17,213 nt of DNA from Chloroflexota bacterium (GTDB lineage Bacteria > Chloroflexota > Anaerolineae > Fen-1058). Each line of letters opens with the position of its first letter. Within the stretch, counting starts at the first letter, position 1. The notes under the pieces are model-generated. The model was not told the origin of the DNA and made no database searches. It worked only from the letters and a program-made list of their open reading frames with translations. The stretch lies in NCBI GenBank assembly GCA_016219235.1, contig JACRBO010000603.1, positions 1 to 17,213 on the forward strand. Direction: 5' to 3'. Shown here piece by piece: positions 1 through 7,765 of this stretch. The position numbers and the translations under genes were made by a program.

Positions 1-981
1 ACCTTCGTCAACGAAACCGCCTCCGGCTGGCAGAGTGTGAACTTTGACACGCCGGTAGCCATCGATGCCAACACGGTGTATGTCGCATCGTATCACGCGC
101 CGCTCGGTCACTTTGCCGTGACCCGCGATTACTTCACGACGGGCTACACCAACGGCCCGCTGCATGCGCCGGATATGAGCGAGATTGCCGGTGGCAACGG
201 GGTATACGTTTATCCCAGCGGCTTCCCGGCTTTTAGTTATACGGCCAGCAACTACTGGGTCGATGTGATCTTTGACACGACAGCTGTCGTGCCGACACCG
301 ACTGCGACGGCCGTTGCCACGGCCACACCGCTGCCAACCAGTACATCCACTGCGACCCCGACACCGTTGCCGACAAGCACGCCGACCGCGCTCCCAACGG
401 CTACGCCGCTGCCGACGAATACACCAACCCGGACACCAACGCCCACGGCAACGGCAACGCCGACCAATACGGGCTTACTGAATCCCAGTGCTAACGCGCC
501 AGCCAGCGGTGGCGATAACAACGGCTATCAGACTTCGCCGACGAATGCGTACACGTTTAACTCGTCGTATGCGGTGGACACGAACAGCGGCACATCCACC
601 AGCACCTCGTGCGCGCATTCGGGCAAAGACCGGCACGTCTTCTCGAATTACAACATCGCCCTGCCCGCCACGGCCACCGTGCTGGGCATCGAAGTCCGTG
701 CCGATGCGCGCGTGGATAGCACATCCAGTTCGCCGCGGCTGTGCGTCGAACTGTCCGCTGACGGCGGATCAACCTGGACGGCGGTCAAGACGACAGCCAA
801 CCTGACCACTAGCCGGCAGACGTATACCCTGGGCAGCACGGTTGATACCTGGGGCCGCGCCTGGACCAGCACCAATCTGTCCAACAGCAACTTCCGAGTG
901 CGCGTCACCAATGTGTCATCGTCAACATCGCGCGACTTCTCACTGGATTGGCTGGCGGTGCGCGTGACCTATCGACCGTAA
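1..981 (+). CDS. Secreted DUF4082 / PT-linker / beta-sandwich protein, 3' part only
   Basis: The reading frame is open from base 1 and ends at TAA 979-981, so this is the C-terminal 326 residues of a longer protein that starts outside the window. The GTG at 37 lies inside the domain and is not a real start. Residues 1 to about 90 match the end of a DUF4082 domain, with the typical '[15 protein letters not shown]' and '[13 protein letters not shown]' stretches. A Pro/Thr linker follows (about residues 105-165). The last ~150 residues form a Cys- and Ser-rich domain with an Asp-box-like 'SADGGSTW' and the ending '[13 protein letters not shown]', a beta-sandwich module I associate with secreted Chloroflexota proteins. 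Linker and domains indicate an extracellular protein, possibly carbohydrate-binding. It is probably transcribed separately from asnB, given the hairpin and possible promoter that follow. The exact function is unknown. Confidence 0.85.
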   Translation, partial: TFVNETASGWQSVNFDTPVAIDANTVYVASYHAPLGHFAVTRDYFTTGYTNGPLHAPDMSEIAGGNGVYVYPSGFPAFSYTASNYWVDVIFDTTAVVPTPTATAVATATPLPTSTSTATPTPLPTSTPTALPTATPLPTNTPTRTPTPTATATPTNTGLLNPSANAPASGGDNNGYQTSPTNAYTFNSSYAVDTNSGTSTSTSCAHSGKDRHVFSNYNIALPATATVLGIEVRADARVDSTSSSPRLCVELSADGGSTWTAVKTTANLTTSRQTYTLGSTVDTWGRAWTSTNLSNSNFRVRVTNVSSSTSRDFSLDWLAVRVTYRP

Positions 982-1000
982 GCGAGTTTTGCACTACAAT
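972..1000 (+). promoter_or_regulatory. Possible sigma-70-type promoter for asnB
   Basis: A TACAAT hexamer (995-1000, one mismatch to TATAAT) lies 17 bp downstream of TCGACC (972-977, four of six matches to TTGACA). It overlaps the stop codon of the upstream gene and would start transcription near 1007, just at the foot of the 1009-1046 hairpin. The -35 match is weak and Chloroflexota promoter rules are poorly known, so this is tentative. Confidence 0.3.
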
Positions 1001-1008
1001 AGTTCTTG

Positions 1009-1046
1009 CAGCGGGCACGCACCCTCTACCGGCGGCGTGCCCGCTG
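1009..1046 (+). other. 12-bp perfect inverted repeat (hairpin) before asnB
   Basis: CAGCGGGCACGC (1009-1020) is the exact reverse complement of GCGTGCCCGCTG (1035-1046), with a 14-nt loop. No T-run follows, so it is not a canonical intrinsic terminator. It may end the upstream transcript without a U-tract, or form a structured 5' leader for asnB 22 nt before the start codon. Confidence 0.7.
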
Positions 1047-1068
1047 ACAAGCTTAATGGTGGCTCACT

Positions 1069-3051
1069 ATGTGCGGTATTGTCGGCAGTGTCAACCTGAA
1101 AGAACCACACCCGATTCCGGCCGAAGTCCTGCAAAACATGCTGGCGATGATCCGCCATCGCGGGCCGGATGAATTCGGCCTGTACCAGGATGCGTGGGCG
1201 GGTCTGGGCAGCGCGCGTCTCAGCATCATCGATCTGAGCGGCGGCCAGCAGCCCATCGGCAACGAAGACGGTTCGCTGTGGATCGTGTTCAACGGCGAAA
1301 TCTTCAACTATGTGGAACTGCGCCCCGATTTAGAAAAACGCGGCCACCACTTCACGACGCACTGTGACACTGAAGTTATTTTGCACTTGTACGAAGACTT
1401 CGGGCCGGATTGTTTGAACTACCTCAACGGCCAATTCGCCATCGCGATCTGGGACACGCGCAAACGCGAACTGTTTTTGGCGCGTGACCGCCTGGGCGTC
1501 CGACCGATCTTCTACACTCGACAGGCCGATCAGCTGATCTTCGGCTCGGAGATCAAGGCCTTGTTCGCGCATCCGGCCGTGCAGCCGCAGATCGACGCGG
1601 CCGCATTGGCGCAGACGTTTACCTTCTGGAGCACCCTGCCGCCGCACACGATTTTCCGCGATGTATACGAACTGCCGCCCGCTCACTACCTGCTCGCGCG
1701 CGACGGCGAAGTGACGGTGAAACCGTACTGGACGTTAAGTTTCGCGGAAGAGGCGTCGCGCCGATCGGATGACGAATACCTCGAAGAATTCGGCCACTTG
1801 TTGATCAATGCGACCTTGATCCGCCTGCGGGCCGATGTGCCCGTCGCCGCGTACTTGAGCGGGGGACTAGACTCCTCGGTAACCACGGCTATTATCAAGA
1901 AGTACACCACCAACCGATTGGACACCTTCTCGATCGCGTTTGCTGACCCGGCGTTCGATGAGAGCGACTGGCAAAAGCGCATGGCGGCGTATCTGGGCAC
2001 GGATCATCGCGTGGTATATTGCTCGCACGCCGACATCGGCCGCGTTTTCCCCGACGTGATCTGGCATACCGAGACGCCCCTGCTGCGCACCGCGCCCGCG
2101 CCGATGTTTATGCTGTCGCAGTTGGTGCACGATCACCATTTGAAGGTCGTCATCACCGGCGAGGGCGCGGACGAATTGCTGGGCGGCTACGACATTTTCA
2201 AAGAGATGGCCATTCGACGTTTCTGGGCCAGACACCCTGAATCGAATATCCGCCCGCTATTGCTGAGTAAGCTGTATCCTGAGATCGCGCAGTTGAGCGC
2301 CAGCGGCGCGGCGTTCCGCACGGCCTTCTTCAAGAAGAGCCTGGGCGATGGGCAGTCACCGTACTATTCGCACTTCATCCGCTGGACAAACGCCGCGCGC
2401 TTGCAGCGCTTCCTGGCCGAACCCGCCGATGTGCAGCGGCGGCTGGAAGAAGAACTCGTGCCAATTCCAAAAGGCTTTAGGCAGTGGACCGCATTGGCCC
2501 AGGCGCAGTATTTGGAGATTGCCACCTTCCTGTCGTCGTACTTGCTCGCCGCACAAGGCGATCGGGTGGCGATGGGCCATTCAGTGGAAGGCCGCTTTCC
2601 GTTCCTGGATTATCGCGTGGTCGAATTTGCCAATCGCCTGCCGTCTGATCTAAAATTGCGCGGTCTGCGTGAGAAGTGGCTGCTGCGCCAGCTGGGCAAA
2701 TCGCTGCTGCCCGCCGACATCTGGACGCGCCGCAAGCGGCCGTATCGCGCGCCGATTCAGCGCAGTTTCTTCAACGACGATCCGGCGACGGCGTACGTGG
2801 CCGATCTGCTCAGTGAAAAATCGGTGAAAGAGGCCGGACTGTTTAATCCGCAGGCAGTGACGCAGTTGGCGGCTAAGGCGCACAGTAGCGCGGCGCGCGG
2901 CGGTACGGCACTCAGCGAAACTGACGACATGGCCGTGGCCGGAATCTTATCGGCACAATTGGTGCATCAACATTTCATCACAGACTTTGATTCGCGCCGC
3001 GCTACGCTGCGCCCGAACGATCGGGTAAAAGTGATCGCGCCCGTACTCTAG
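1069..3051 (+). CDS. asnB: Asparagine synthase (glutamine-hydrolysing), AsnB type
   Basis: The family makes asparagine from aspartate, glutamine and ATP. Relatives in surface-glycan loci may amidate other carboxylates. The start is fixed by the class II glutaminase signature: Met-Cys-Gly-Ile-Val-Gly, where Cys2 becomes the N-terminal nucleophile. A GGTGG ribosome site lies at 1058-1062. The glutaminase domain (about 1-210) shows RHRGPDE (30-36), FNGEIFN (74-80) and the HCDTE stretch near 98-102. The synthetase domain carries the PP-loop SGGLDSS (264-270) and GEGADELLGGY (364-374), both needed for ATP and aspartate binding. At 660 residues it is near the usual 600-650, and no key residue is missing. 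The next gene starts 10 bp after the stop with its ribosome site overlapping that stop, so the two are co-translated. The enzyme is cytoplasmic. Family assignment is firm. The true substrate in this locus is inferred only. Confidence 0.95.
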   Translation: MCGIVGSVNLKEPHPIPAEVLQNMLAMIRHRGPDEFGLYQDAWAGLGSARLSIIDLSGGQQPIGNEDGSLWIVFNGEIFNYVELRPDLEKRGHHFTTHCDTEVILHLYEDFGPDCLNYLNGQFAIAIWDTRKRELFLARDRLGVRPIFYTRQADQLIFGSEIKALFAHPAVQPQIDAAALAQTFTFWSTLPPHTIFRDVYELPPAHYLLARDGEVTVKPYWTLSFAEEASRRSDDEYLEEFGHLLINATLIRLRADVPVAAYLSGGLDSSVTTAIIKKYTTNRLDTFSIAFADPAFDESDWQKRMAAYLGTDHRVVYCSHADIGRVFPDVIWHTETPLLRTAPAPMFMLSQLVHDHHLKVVITGEGADELLGGYDIFKEMAIRRFWARHPESNIRPLLLSKLYPEIAQLSASGAAFRTAFFKKSLGDGQSPYYSHFIRWTNAARLQRFLAEPADVQRRLEEELVPIPKGFRQWTALAQAQYLEIATFLSSYLLAAQGDRVAMGHSVEGRFPFLDYRVVEFANRLPSDLKLRGLREKWLLRQLGKSLLPADIWTRRKRPYRAPIQRSFFNDDPATAYVADLLSEKSVKEAGLFNPQAVTQLAAKAHSSAARGGTALSETDDMAVAGILSAQLVHQHFITDFDSRRATLRPNDRVKVIAPVL

Positions 3052-3054
3052 GAG
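3050..3054 (+). promoter_or_regulatory. Ribosome binding site deciding a GTG start
   Basis: AGGAG overlaps the TAG stop of asnB (3049-3051) and lies 7 nt before the GTG at 3062, supporting GTG as the start and tight coupling of the two genes. Confidence 0.7.
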
Positions 3055-3061
3055 ATGCTTC

Positions 3062-4048
3062 GTGACTAATCCGATCGTTTTTGATAAACACGCTTTAGAT
3101 ATCGACGTCGCGCAGGAAACCGATCGGCTGGTGGCGGCCCTGCAAGACCACGTCCACCAGACGCTGCACAAGCAGGGCGCGATCGTCGGCATCAGCGGCG
3201 GCATCGATTCATCCGTCGTGCTGGCCCTGTGCGCACGCGCCCTGGGGCCCGATCACGTCTTCGGCGTGCTGCTGCCGGAAGGCGAATCCAGCCCGGACAG
3301 CGCGCGCCTGGCGCACCTGCTGGCCGACCAATACGGCGTGGCGACCGAGACCGAAGACATCACCGCGGCGTTGAACGGCTTTGGCTGCTACACGCGGCGC
3401 GATGAAGCCATCAAGCGCTTGTTCCCCGACTTCGGCGTGAACTGGAAAGCGAAGATCGTGCTGGCGGGTAACTTGCTGGAACAAGCCGCGCTGAATGTGT
3501 TCAAACTCACGGTGACGGATCCGGCCGGGCAAGAGTACAGCAAGCGCCTGCCCGTGCGCGAGTTCGCGCAGATCGTGGCCGCGTCCAACTTCAAACAGCG
3601 GGCGCGCATGAGCATGTTGTACTATCACGCCGAGCGCCGCAACTACGCCGTGATCGGCACGGCCAACAAAAACGAATTTGGCCTGGGCTTCTTTGTGAAG
3701 TACGGCGACGGCGGCAACGACTTGCAGCTGATCGCCCATCTCTTCAAAACGCAAGTGTATCAGCTGGCCGCATACTTGAACGTGCCGGAAGAAATTCAGC
3801 AGCGCACGCCCACGACGGATACATATCCCGGCGGCAGCACGCAGGAAGAGTTCTTCTATCGCGTGCCGTTTGCCATTCTGGATACGGTCTGGCTGGGTTA
3901 CGAGCGCGGCTTATCACACGCCGACATCGCGCGGGGGCTTGATTTGTCGGTCGACCAAGTCGATCGGATCATTGCCGATCTGATCAGCAAACAGCGGGCC
4001 ACGGCGTATCTGCGCCAGGCCCCGATCGAACTCTCACCAATCGCGTAA
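3062..4048 (+). CDS. NadE-like ammonia-dependent NAD+ synthase family protein
   Basis: A 328-residue PP-loop amide ligase of the NadE family, without a nitrilase or glutaminase domain, so it should use free ammonia. Canonical NadE adenylates nicotinic acid adenine dinucleotide and amidates it. Visible motifs are the PP-loop SGGIDSS (45-51), NFKQRARMSMLYYHA (176-190), VIGTANKNE (197-205) and the KYGDGGND block (213-220). The usual 'PTAGLW..Q.DE' stretch is replaced by 'TPTTDTYPGGSTQEEFFY' (249-266), a variant I recall from NadE-like proteins encoded beside asnB in polysaccharide loci. Translation starts at GTG. It sits 10 bp after asnB and 28 bp before the DUF362 gene. The fold is certain. Whether it makes NAD+ or amidates a glycan or lipid precursor is open, so I give no gene symbol. 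Confidence 0.88.
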   Translation: MTNPIVFDKHALDIDVAQETDRLVAALQDHVHQTLHKQGAIVGISGGIDSSVVLALCARALGPDHVFGVLLPEGESSPDSARLAHLLADQYGVATETEDITAALNGFGCYTRRDEAIKRLFPDFGVNWKAKIVLAGNLLEQAALNVFKLTVTDPAGQEYSKRLPVREFAQIVAASNFKQRARMSMLYYHAERRNYAVIGTANKNEFGLGFFVKYGDGGNDLQLIAHLFKTQVYQLAAYLNVPEEIQQRTPTTDTYPGGSTQEEFFYRVPFAILDTVWLGYERGLSHADIARGLDLSVDQVDRIIADLISKQRATAYLRQAPIELSPIA

Positions 4049-4076
4049 CTACCCGCAGTCAGTAAGGAGACCGAGT

Positions 4077-5441
4077 ATGCAAGCGCCGATTTCACGACGC
4101 ACTTTATTGAAGCTACTGGCGATGACGGCGGGCGGCGCGGGCTTAGTGGGTATTCAGCGCTGGCTGACCGCCTCAGCCGATGGCTTGCCGACCTTAACAC
4201 CGCGCGCCTATATCCCGGCCGTCATCCGCGATGATCCGCCGACGCTCACACCCACCGCGACGCCGACGGCTACAGCTACGCCTACAAATACATCTACGGC
4301 GACACAGACGCCGACCAGAACTAAAACACCGACGCCCACCAATACGCCGACTGCGACCAGAACCAGGACGCCCACACCGACCGCGACTCAATCGGGCGGG
4401 CCGACGCCTGCGCCGTCGCCACTGACGGGCAAGGTGGCGCACACCCATAGCGCCACAGCCACCACCTGGACGGGGCAAAGCAGCTACTGGAACTACGTCA
4501 ACCAGGCCAAAGTCGATCAGATGGTCGATCAAGGCTTGATGACGCTGACGGGGCAGAACTCGGTGGCGAATGCGTGGCAGGTCTTGCTGCCGAATTATCA
4601 GGTGGGACAAGGCATCGCCGTCAAGTTGAGTTTTAACAACTCGTACGACGCGGGCGGCACCACGGCCATCGATGCGGTCGTCGAGCCGATCAATGCGCTG
4701 ATTCGCGGCCTGAAACTGCGCGGCGTAGTCGAAAACGACATCTGGCTGTATGATGCCACCAAAGTCATCCCCGATCGATTCGTCAACGGACTGGACTATT
4801 CCGCCGTGCGATTGTACGATATTGGCACGATTGCGGGACACCTGGAGGCGACGTTCAACAGCGCCGCCCCCACGGCCATCATCGCATTCCACCCGCACAC
4901 GGGCGATCCGATGCCGCCGACGACGCGCGTCTCGGATGTAGTCGTCAACGCAACGTACATCATCAATGTGCCGATCATGAAGTTTCACAACTATGGTTCA
5001 GGCGTGTCGCTGGGCTTCAAGAACCACTGGGGCACCATCGATGGGCCGCAACCGCTGCACCCGTACATCTGGGTTTCCGGCACTTACCTTCGGCCTGATT
5101 ACAGCGCGCTGATTGACGTCTACAAGAACCCGAATTTAGGGCCGAAGACAGTCTTGACCATGGTCGATGCCTTGTTCTGTTCCAGAAACGGCTACGCCAG
5201 CGCCCCCGTACCATGGGCAACGTTTGGCACTAAACCGCCCAGCAGCCTGCTGTTCGCCACAGACCCGGTGTCGATCGATTGCGTGATGTGCGACTTCATC
5301 GAAGCCGAGCTGGGCGGGCTGGAAGAGAACACCGATCTGTATCTGTCGCTCGCGGCGCAGGCCGGGCTGGGCGTGTATGAGCGCGGCAATCCGTGGACCG
5401 ATAACTACACGCAAATCAATTACCTCAAAAACGAATTGTAA
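4077..5441 (+). CDS. Tat-exported DUF362 domain protein with PT-rich linker
   Basis: The N-terminus is a twin-arginine signal: SRRTLLK at residues 6-12 followed by an Ala/Gly-rich hydrophobic stretch, indicating folded export. A Pro/Thr linker spans about 55-120. From about 125 onward the sequence fits DUF362: an N-terminal block near 'VAHTHSATATTW', a region with 'GQGIAVKLSFNNS', a Rossmann-like 'DIWLYDATKVIP', then 'NVPIMKFHNYGSGVSLGFKNHWG', the last being a hallmark of the family. No ferredoxin-type Cys cluster, often fused to DUF362, is present; a Cys-x2-Cys occurs near the C-terminus (in 'SIDCVMCDFIEAE'). The start is supported by AAGGAGA at 4064-4070. It follows the NadE-like gene by 28 bp. 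The biochemical role of exported DUF362 proteins is not known to me. The linker suggests display at or beyond the membrane. Confidence 0.85.
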   Translation: MQAPISRRTLLKLLAMTAGGAGLVGIQRWLTASADGLPTLTPRAYIPAVIRDDPPTLTPTATPTATATPTNTSTATQTPTRTKTPTPTNTPTATRTRTPTPTATQSGGPTPAPSPLTGKVAHTHSATATTWTGQSSYWNYVNQAKVDQMVDQGLMTLTGQNSVANAWQVLLPNYQVGQGIAVKLSFNNSYDAGGTTAIDAVVEPINALIRGLKLRGVVENDIWLYDATKVIPDRFVNGLDYSAVRLYDIGTIAGHLEATFNSAAPTAIIAFHPHTGDPMPPTTRVSDVVVNATYIINVPIMKFHNYGSGVSLGFKNHWGTIDGPQPLHPYIWVSGTYLRPDYSALIDVYKNPNLGPKTVLTMVDALFCSRNGYASAPVPWATFGTKPPSSLLFATDPVSIDCVMCDFIEAELGGLEENTDLYLSLAAQAGLGVYERGNPWTDNYTQINYLKNEL

Positions 5442-5570
5442 GGCAGAGTTCCCCGCTGAGCAGCGACGGCTCCCAGGCCGTCGCCGGGCCGGGCGCGGGA
5501 GCCCAGCCTGCCGGCGCAATTCACATTGGCAAAGCACTGACCAACCGAATCTCAATCGATCGAGAACCTC
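5442..5570 (+). other. Intergenic region with dense GC-rich stems (5463-5516)
   Basis: Between the DUF362 and acyltransferase genes lies a very GC-rich block with competing inverted repeats. GCGACGGC (5463-5470) pairs with GCCGTCGC (5477-5484). GGCTCCC (5468-5474) pairs with GGGAGCC (5497-5503). CGCCGG (5482-5487) pairs with CCGGCG (5511-5516) and encloses GGGC (5491-5494) with GCCC (5501-5504). The first two pairings exclude one another. There is no T-run. It could be a repeat-family fragment, a rho-type or U-less terminator, or an attenuator-like element. Confidence 0.6.
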
Positions 5571-6680
5571 ATGACACGACGTGTATCGTTATTGATGGGT
5601 GTAGCGATTCTGGCGGTGGTAGTGACGCACGCCGCCAGCCGGGGGCAACTTGCCCTGATCGAGTGGCGAGCTGCGTATTCGTCGGTTGCCATCAGCGAAG
5701 CCGAACTGTTGGATACGCCGACCTACTGGTTATTGTCCGTCATCCGGCAGTTGACGTCGTTTGCCGTGCCCGCCTTTTTGTTTTGCGCTGGCTTCTTTGT
5801 CAGTTATGCCGCGCGCGGCCCCAAAGGCCGCTTCACCTGGAAGATGGTACGGGCGCGGCTCACCGACATGTTGATCCCGTATCTAATCTGGTCGCTGGTG
5901 TGGTTCGCGCTGGACGCGCTGGATGGCGGAGTCTACCCGCCGCTTGAATACGTCAGCCGGCTGCTTACCGGCCAGGCTGACGGCGGCTCGTACTATTTCA
6001 TTCCGCTGGTGTGCCAATTCTATCTGCTCTCGCCGCTGGTGGTGCCGCTGGCTAAGTCGCGCCCGCGCTTACTGTTAGCCGTTGCCGCAGTGTTTCAGAT
6101 CATCAATCTGGCGCTGGTCTATTTATATTCATTTGGCACACAGATTCCGGCTGCAATTTCATGGACGACCAACGTGTGGCTGATCTTTCCGTGGACAGTG
6201 TTCTTTGCGCTGGGGCTGGTGTGCGGCCTGCATTTTGAGCGGTTCAAGCCGTGGCTGGTGCGCAGCAAGCGGCTGCTGGTCGGGGCGTTGATTGTACTGG
6301 CTGTGGCGGGCATCCTTGAGCCGGAAGCGTTGCTGCGAACCACCGGGCATGATGCACGCAACATCCCCGTCGCCATCAGCACGGCCTTATATTCGATCGT
6401 GTTTCTGCTGGTCTTCATTGCTTTTGAGCGGATCTCGCTGCCCCGCTCAAACGATGTCACCAAATTGGGCAATCGCTCGTACGGCATCTACTTGACTCAT
6501 CTGAAAGCGATGGAGTACGTGACGCGCATTATCCACGTGGCGCTGCCTGCTTTGCTGGCGTATCAAGTGGTCATCATCTTTCCGCTCGCGCTAATCGTCG
6601 GGCTGGCTGCGCCCTGGGTGGCGATGTCGCTTATGATAAAATTGCCAGTGCGAAAATACTATCGCTATCTATTTGGCTGA
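5571..6680 (+). CDS. Acyltransferase-3 family integral membrane protein
   Basis: This family moves acyl groups, usually acetyl, from a cytoplasmic donor across the membrane onto sugars. The 369-residue protein is strongly hydrophobic with about ten predicted helices. The first helix holds the family pattern 'LLMGVAILAVVVTHA' with the conserved His20. Further hallmarks are 'FAVPAFLFCAGFF' (64-76), a basic segment 'WKMVRARLTDMLIPYLIWS' (90-108) and 'YYFIPLVCQFYLLSPL' (141-156). An in-frame TGA at 5538-5540 and the complete N-terminal motif support the ATG at 5571, although its ribosome site is weak. Length is usual for the single-domain type without a fused SGNH domain. The SGNH-like gene starts 9 bp downstream, suggesting a split two-component O-acylation system. 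The acceptor is presumably the glycan made by this locus, which is an inference. Confidence 0.9.
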   Translation: MTRRVSLLMGVAILAVVVTHAASRGQLALIEWRAAYSSVAISEAELLDTPTYWLLSVIRQLTSFAVPAFLFCAGFFVSYAARGPKGRFTWKMVRARLTDMLIPYLIWSLVWFALDALDGGVYPPLEYVSRLLTGQADGGSYYFIPLVCQFYLLSPLVVPLAKSRPRLLLAVAAVFQIINLALVYLYSFGTQIPAAISWTTNVWLIFPWTVFFALGLVCGLHFERFKPWLVRSKRLLVGALIVLAVAGILEPEALLRTTGHDARNIPVAISTALYSIVFLLVFIAFERISLPRSNDVTKLGNRSYGIYLTHLKAMEYVTRIIHVALPALLAYQVVIIFPLALIVGLAAPWVAMSLMIKLPVRKYYRYLFG

Positions 6681-6689
6681 GGCTTACCC

Positions 6690-7598
6690 ATGACCACCCT
6701 CATTCAATCCAAACCTACCTCACCGGCAAATACCTGGCACAAACGATTGGGGGCATTGCTTGTCGCCCTGATTGCGCTCGTCGTCGCCGCGAGTGTCCTA
6801 TCGGGTTACGGGCTGAACCTGCGCAGCTTTGGCCGCGCCACGTTCGATCTGATCAGCGCGGTGTCGAAGAGTAACGCGGTTAAGCAAACGAGTACGGGCG
6901 ACTATCGCAATGTGGTATGGCTGCATCATTCGGTGGGCAATAACTTGATCGAACAAGGCGGCGTCCGCGAACTGTTCACATCGGCGGGCTATCAGTTTTG
7001 GGATCAAGGCTACAACTGGCAGCAATTGCGCGATCCGAGTGGGCGCACCACCGGCTACGCCTATTCCGTGCCCGATGACAATACCGATCCAGACGGGCTG
7101 GCGCGCGTCTTTACACAGCCCGCCTACGGCCTGCCGCTCAATACGCTCAGCGGCCTGTTGCAGCACGAAGTAATCCTCTACAAGTCGTGTTTCCCGGCCA
7201 GTGAGATCGGCACCGACGCTGATCTGGACAAGAGCAAAGCCTACTATCGGCAGATGCTCGGCACGATCGATCAACACCCCGACAAGTTGTTCATTCTGCT
7301 GACGCAACCGCCGCTGATTCCTCGCGAAACAGATCCGGTCGAGGCCGCTCGCGCCCGCGCGCTGACGAACTGGCTGATGTCGGATGAGTTTAAGCAAGGT
7401 CGTGTCAATCTGGTAACGTATGATTTGTTCGACCAGCTGGCCGAAGGCGATGCCACTGCGCCCGACTATAATATGCTGCGTGCGGCCTATCGCACCGATG
7501 TGGACTCGCACCCGACCGAGGCCGCCAATCAGGCTATCGCGCCGCAGCTGGTCCAGTTCGTCACGCAGTCGGTCGAGCAATTCAAAGCATCGCGCTAG
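6690..7598 (+). CDS. Membrane-anchored SGNH-like hydrolase/acyltransferase partner
   Basis: A 302-residue protein with one N-terminal membrane segment (about 19-40) and a large, presumably extracytoplasmic, domain. The domain has features of an SGNH/GDSL esterase: a beta-strand ending in 'WLHHSVGNN' (77-85, candidate nucleophile Ser81), a central 'ILYKSCFPASEI' (162-173), 'KLFILLTQPPLIP' (199-211) and a C-terminal 'VDSHPTEAANQAI' (271-283) holding the Asp272-x-His274 of the usual catalytic dyad. The classic GDS block is absent, so assignment is by arrangement rather than a strict motif. Its start lies 9 bp after the acyltransferase stop. Related SGNH domains are fused to, or work with, acyltransferase-3 proteins in glycan O-acetylation (OafB, OatA). 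This gene appears to end the first transcription unit, with an intrinsic terminator about 135 bp downstream. Confidence 0.72.
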   Translation: MTTLIQSKPTSPANTWHKRLGALLVALIALVVAASVLSGYGLNLRSFGRATFDLISAVSKSNAVKQTSTGDYRNVVWLHHSVGNNLIEQGGVRELFTSAGYQFWDQGYNWQQLRDPSGRTTGYAYSVPDDNTDPDGLARVFTQPAYGLPLNTLSGLLQHEVILYKSCFPASEIGTDADLDKSKAYYRQMLGTIDQHPDKLFILLTQPPLIPRETDPVEAARARALTNWLMSDEFKQGRVNLVTYDLFDQLAEGDATAPDYNMLRAAYRTDVDSHPTEAANQAIAPQLVQFVTQSVEQFKASR

Positions 7599-7673
7599 CT
7601 CATCCTCGCGCGGGGGAGTCCGGGCTAACTGACAATCGCCCATACCACCCTTGCACGGTTACGCAGTGAGTGA

Positions 7674-7697
7674 TTTGACCGAACAAATCAGGTCAAA
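7674..7697 (+). promoter_or_regulatory. 7-bp dyad, possible operator
   Basis: TTTGACC (7674-7680) and GGTCAAA (7691-7697) form a perfect inverted repeat with a 10-nt spacer, followed by further A residues. The arm and spacer sizes suit a dimeric regulator or a small hairpin. It lies upstream of the terminator at 7734, so a role in controlling the next gene is uncertain. Confidence 0.3.
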
Positions 7698-7733
7698 AAA
7701 TCTTACCGACTCTAACAGTTGCCGCAACAAAGC

Positions 7734-7765
7734 ACGACCTTGGACAGAGTTGCAAGGTCGTTTTT
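7734..7765 (+). terminator. Intrinsic terminator of the first gene run
   Basis: ACGACCTTG (7734-7742) and CAAGGTCGT (7753-7761) form a perfect 9-bp stem with a 10-nt loop, directly followed by a T-run (7761-7765). It is the only textbook rho-independent terminator I see in the window and splits the cluster into two transcription units. Confidence 0.85.

Noticed and set aside
37..39. GTG at 37 as a gene start
   Set aside because: The same frame is open to base 1 and the upstream residues continue the DUF4082 pattern, so the gene begins outside the window.
252..521. Minus-strand frame encoding a Val/Gly-repeat peptide
   Set aside because: It is the reverse complement of the Pro/Thr linker of the protein at 1-981. 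The repeat comes from ACN/CCN codons and there is no independent ribosome site or domain.
6798..7643. 281-codon minus-strand open frame opposite the SGNH-like gene (similar long ones at 4194-4988, 9341-10060 and 10064-10789)
   Set aside because: For the three I checked (6798-7643, 4194-4988, 9341-10060), the antisense codons align exactly with sense codons, so stops appear only opposite TTA, CTA or TCA, which are rare in these GC-rich genes. The predicted peptides show no domain.
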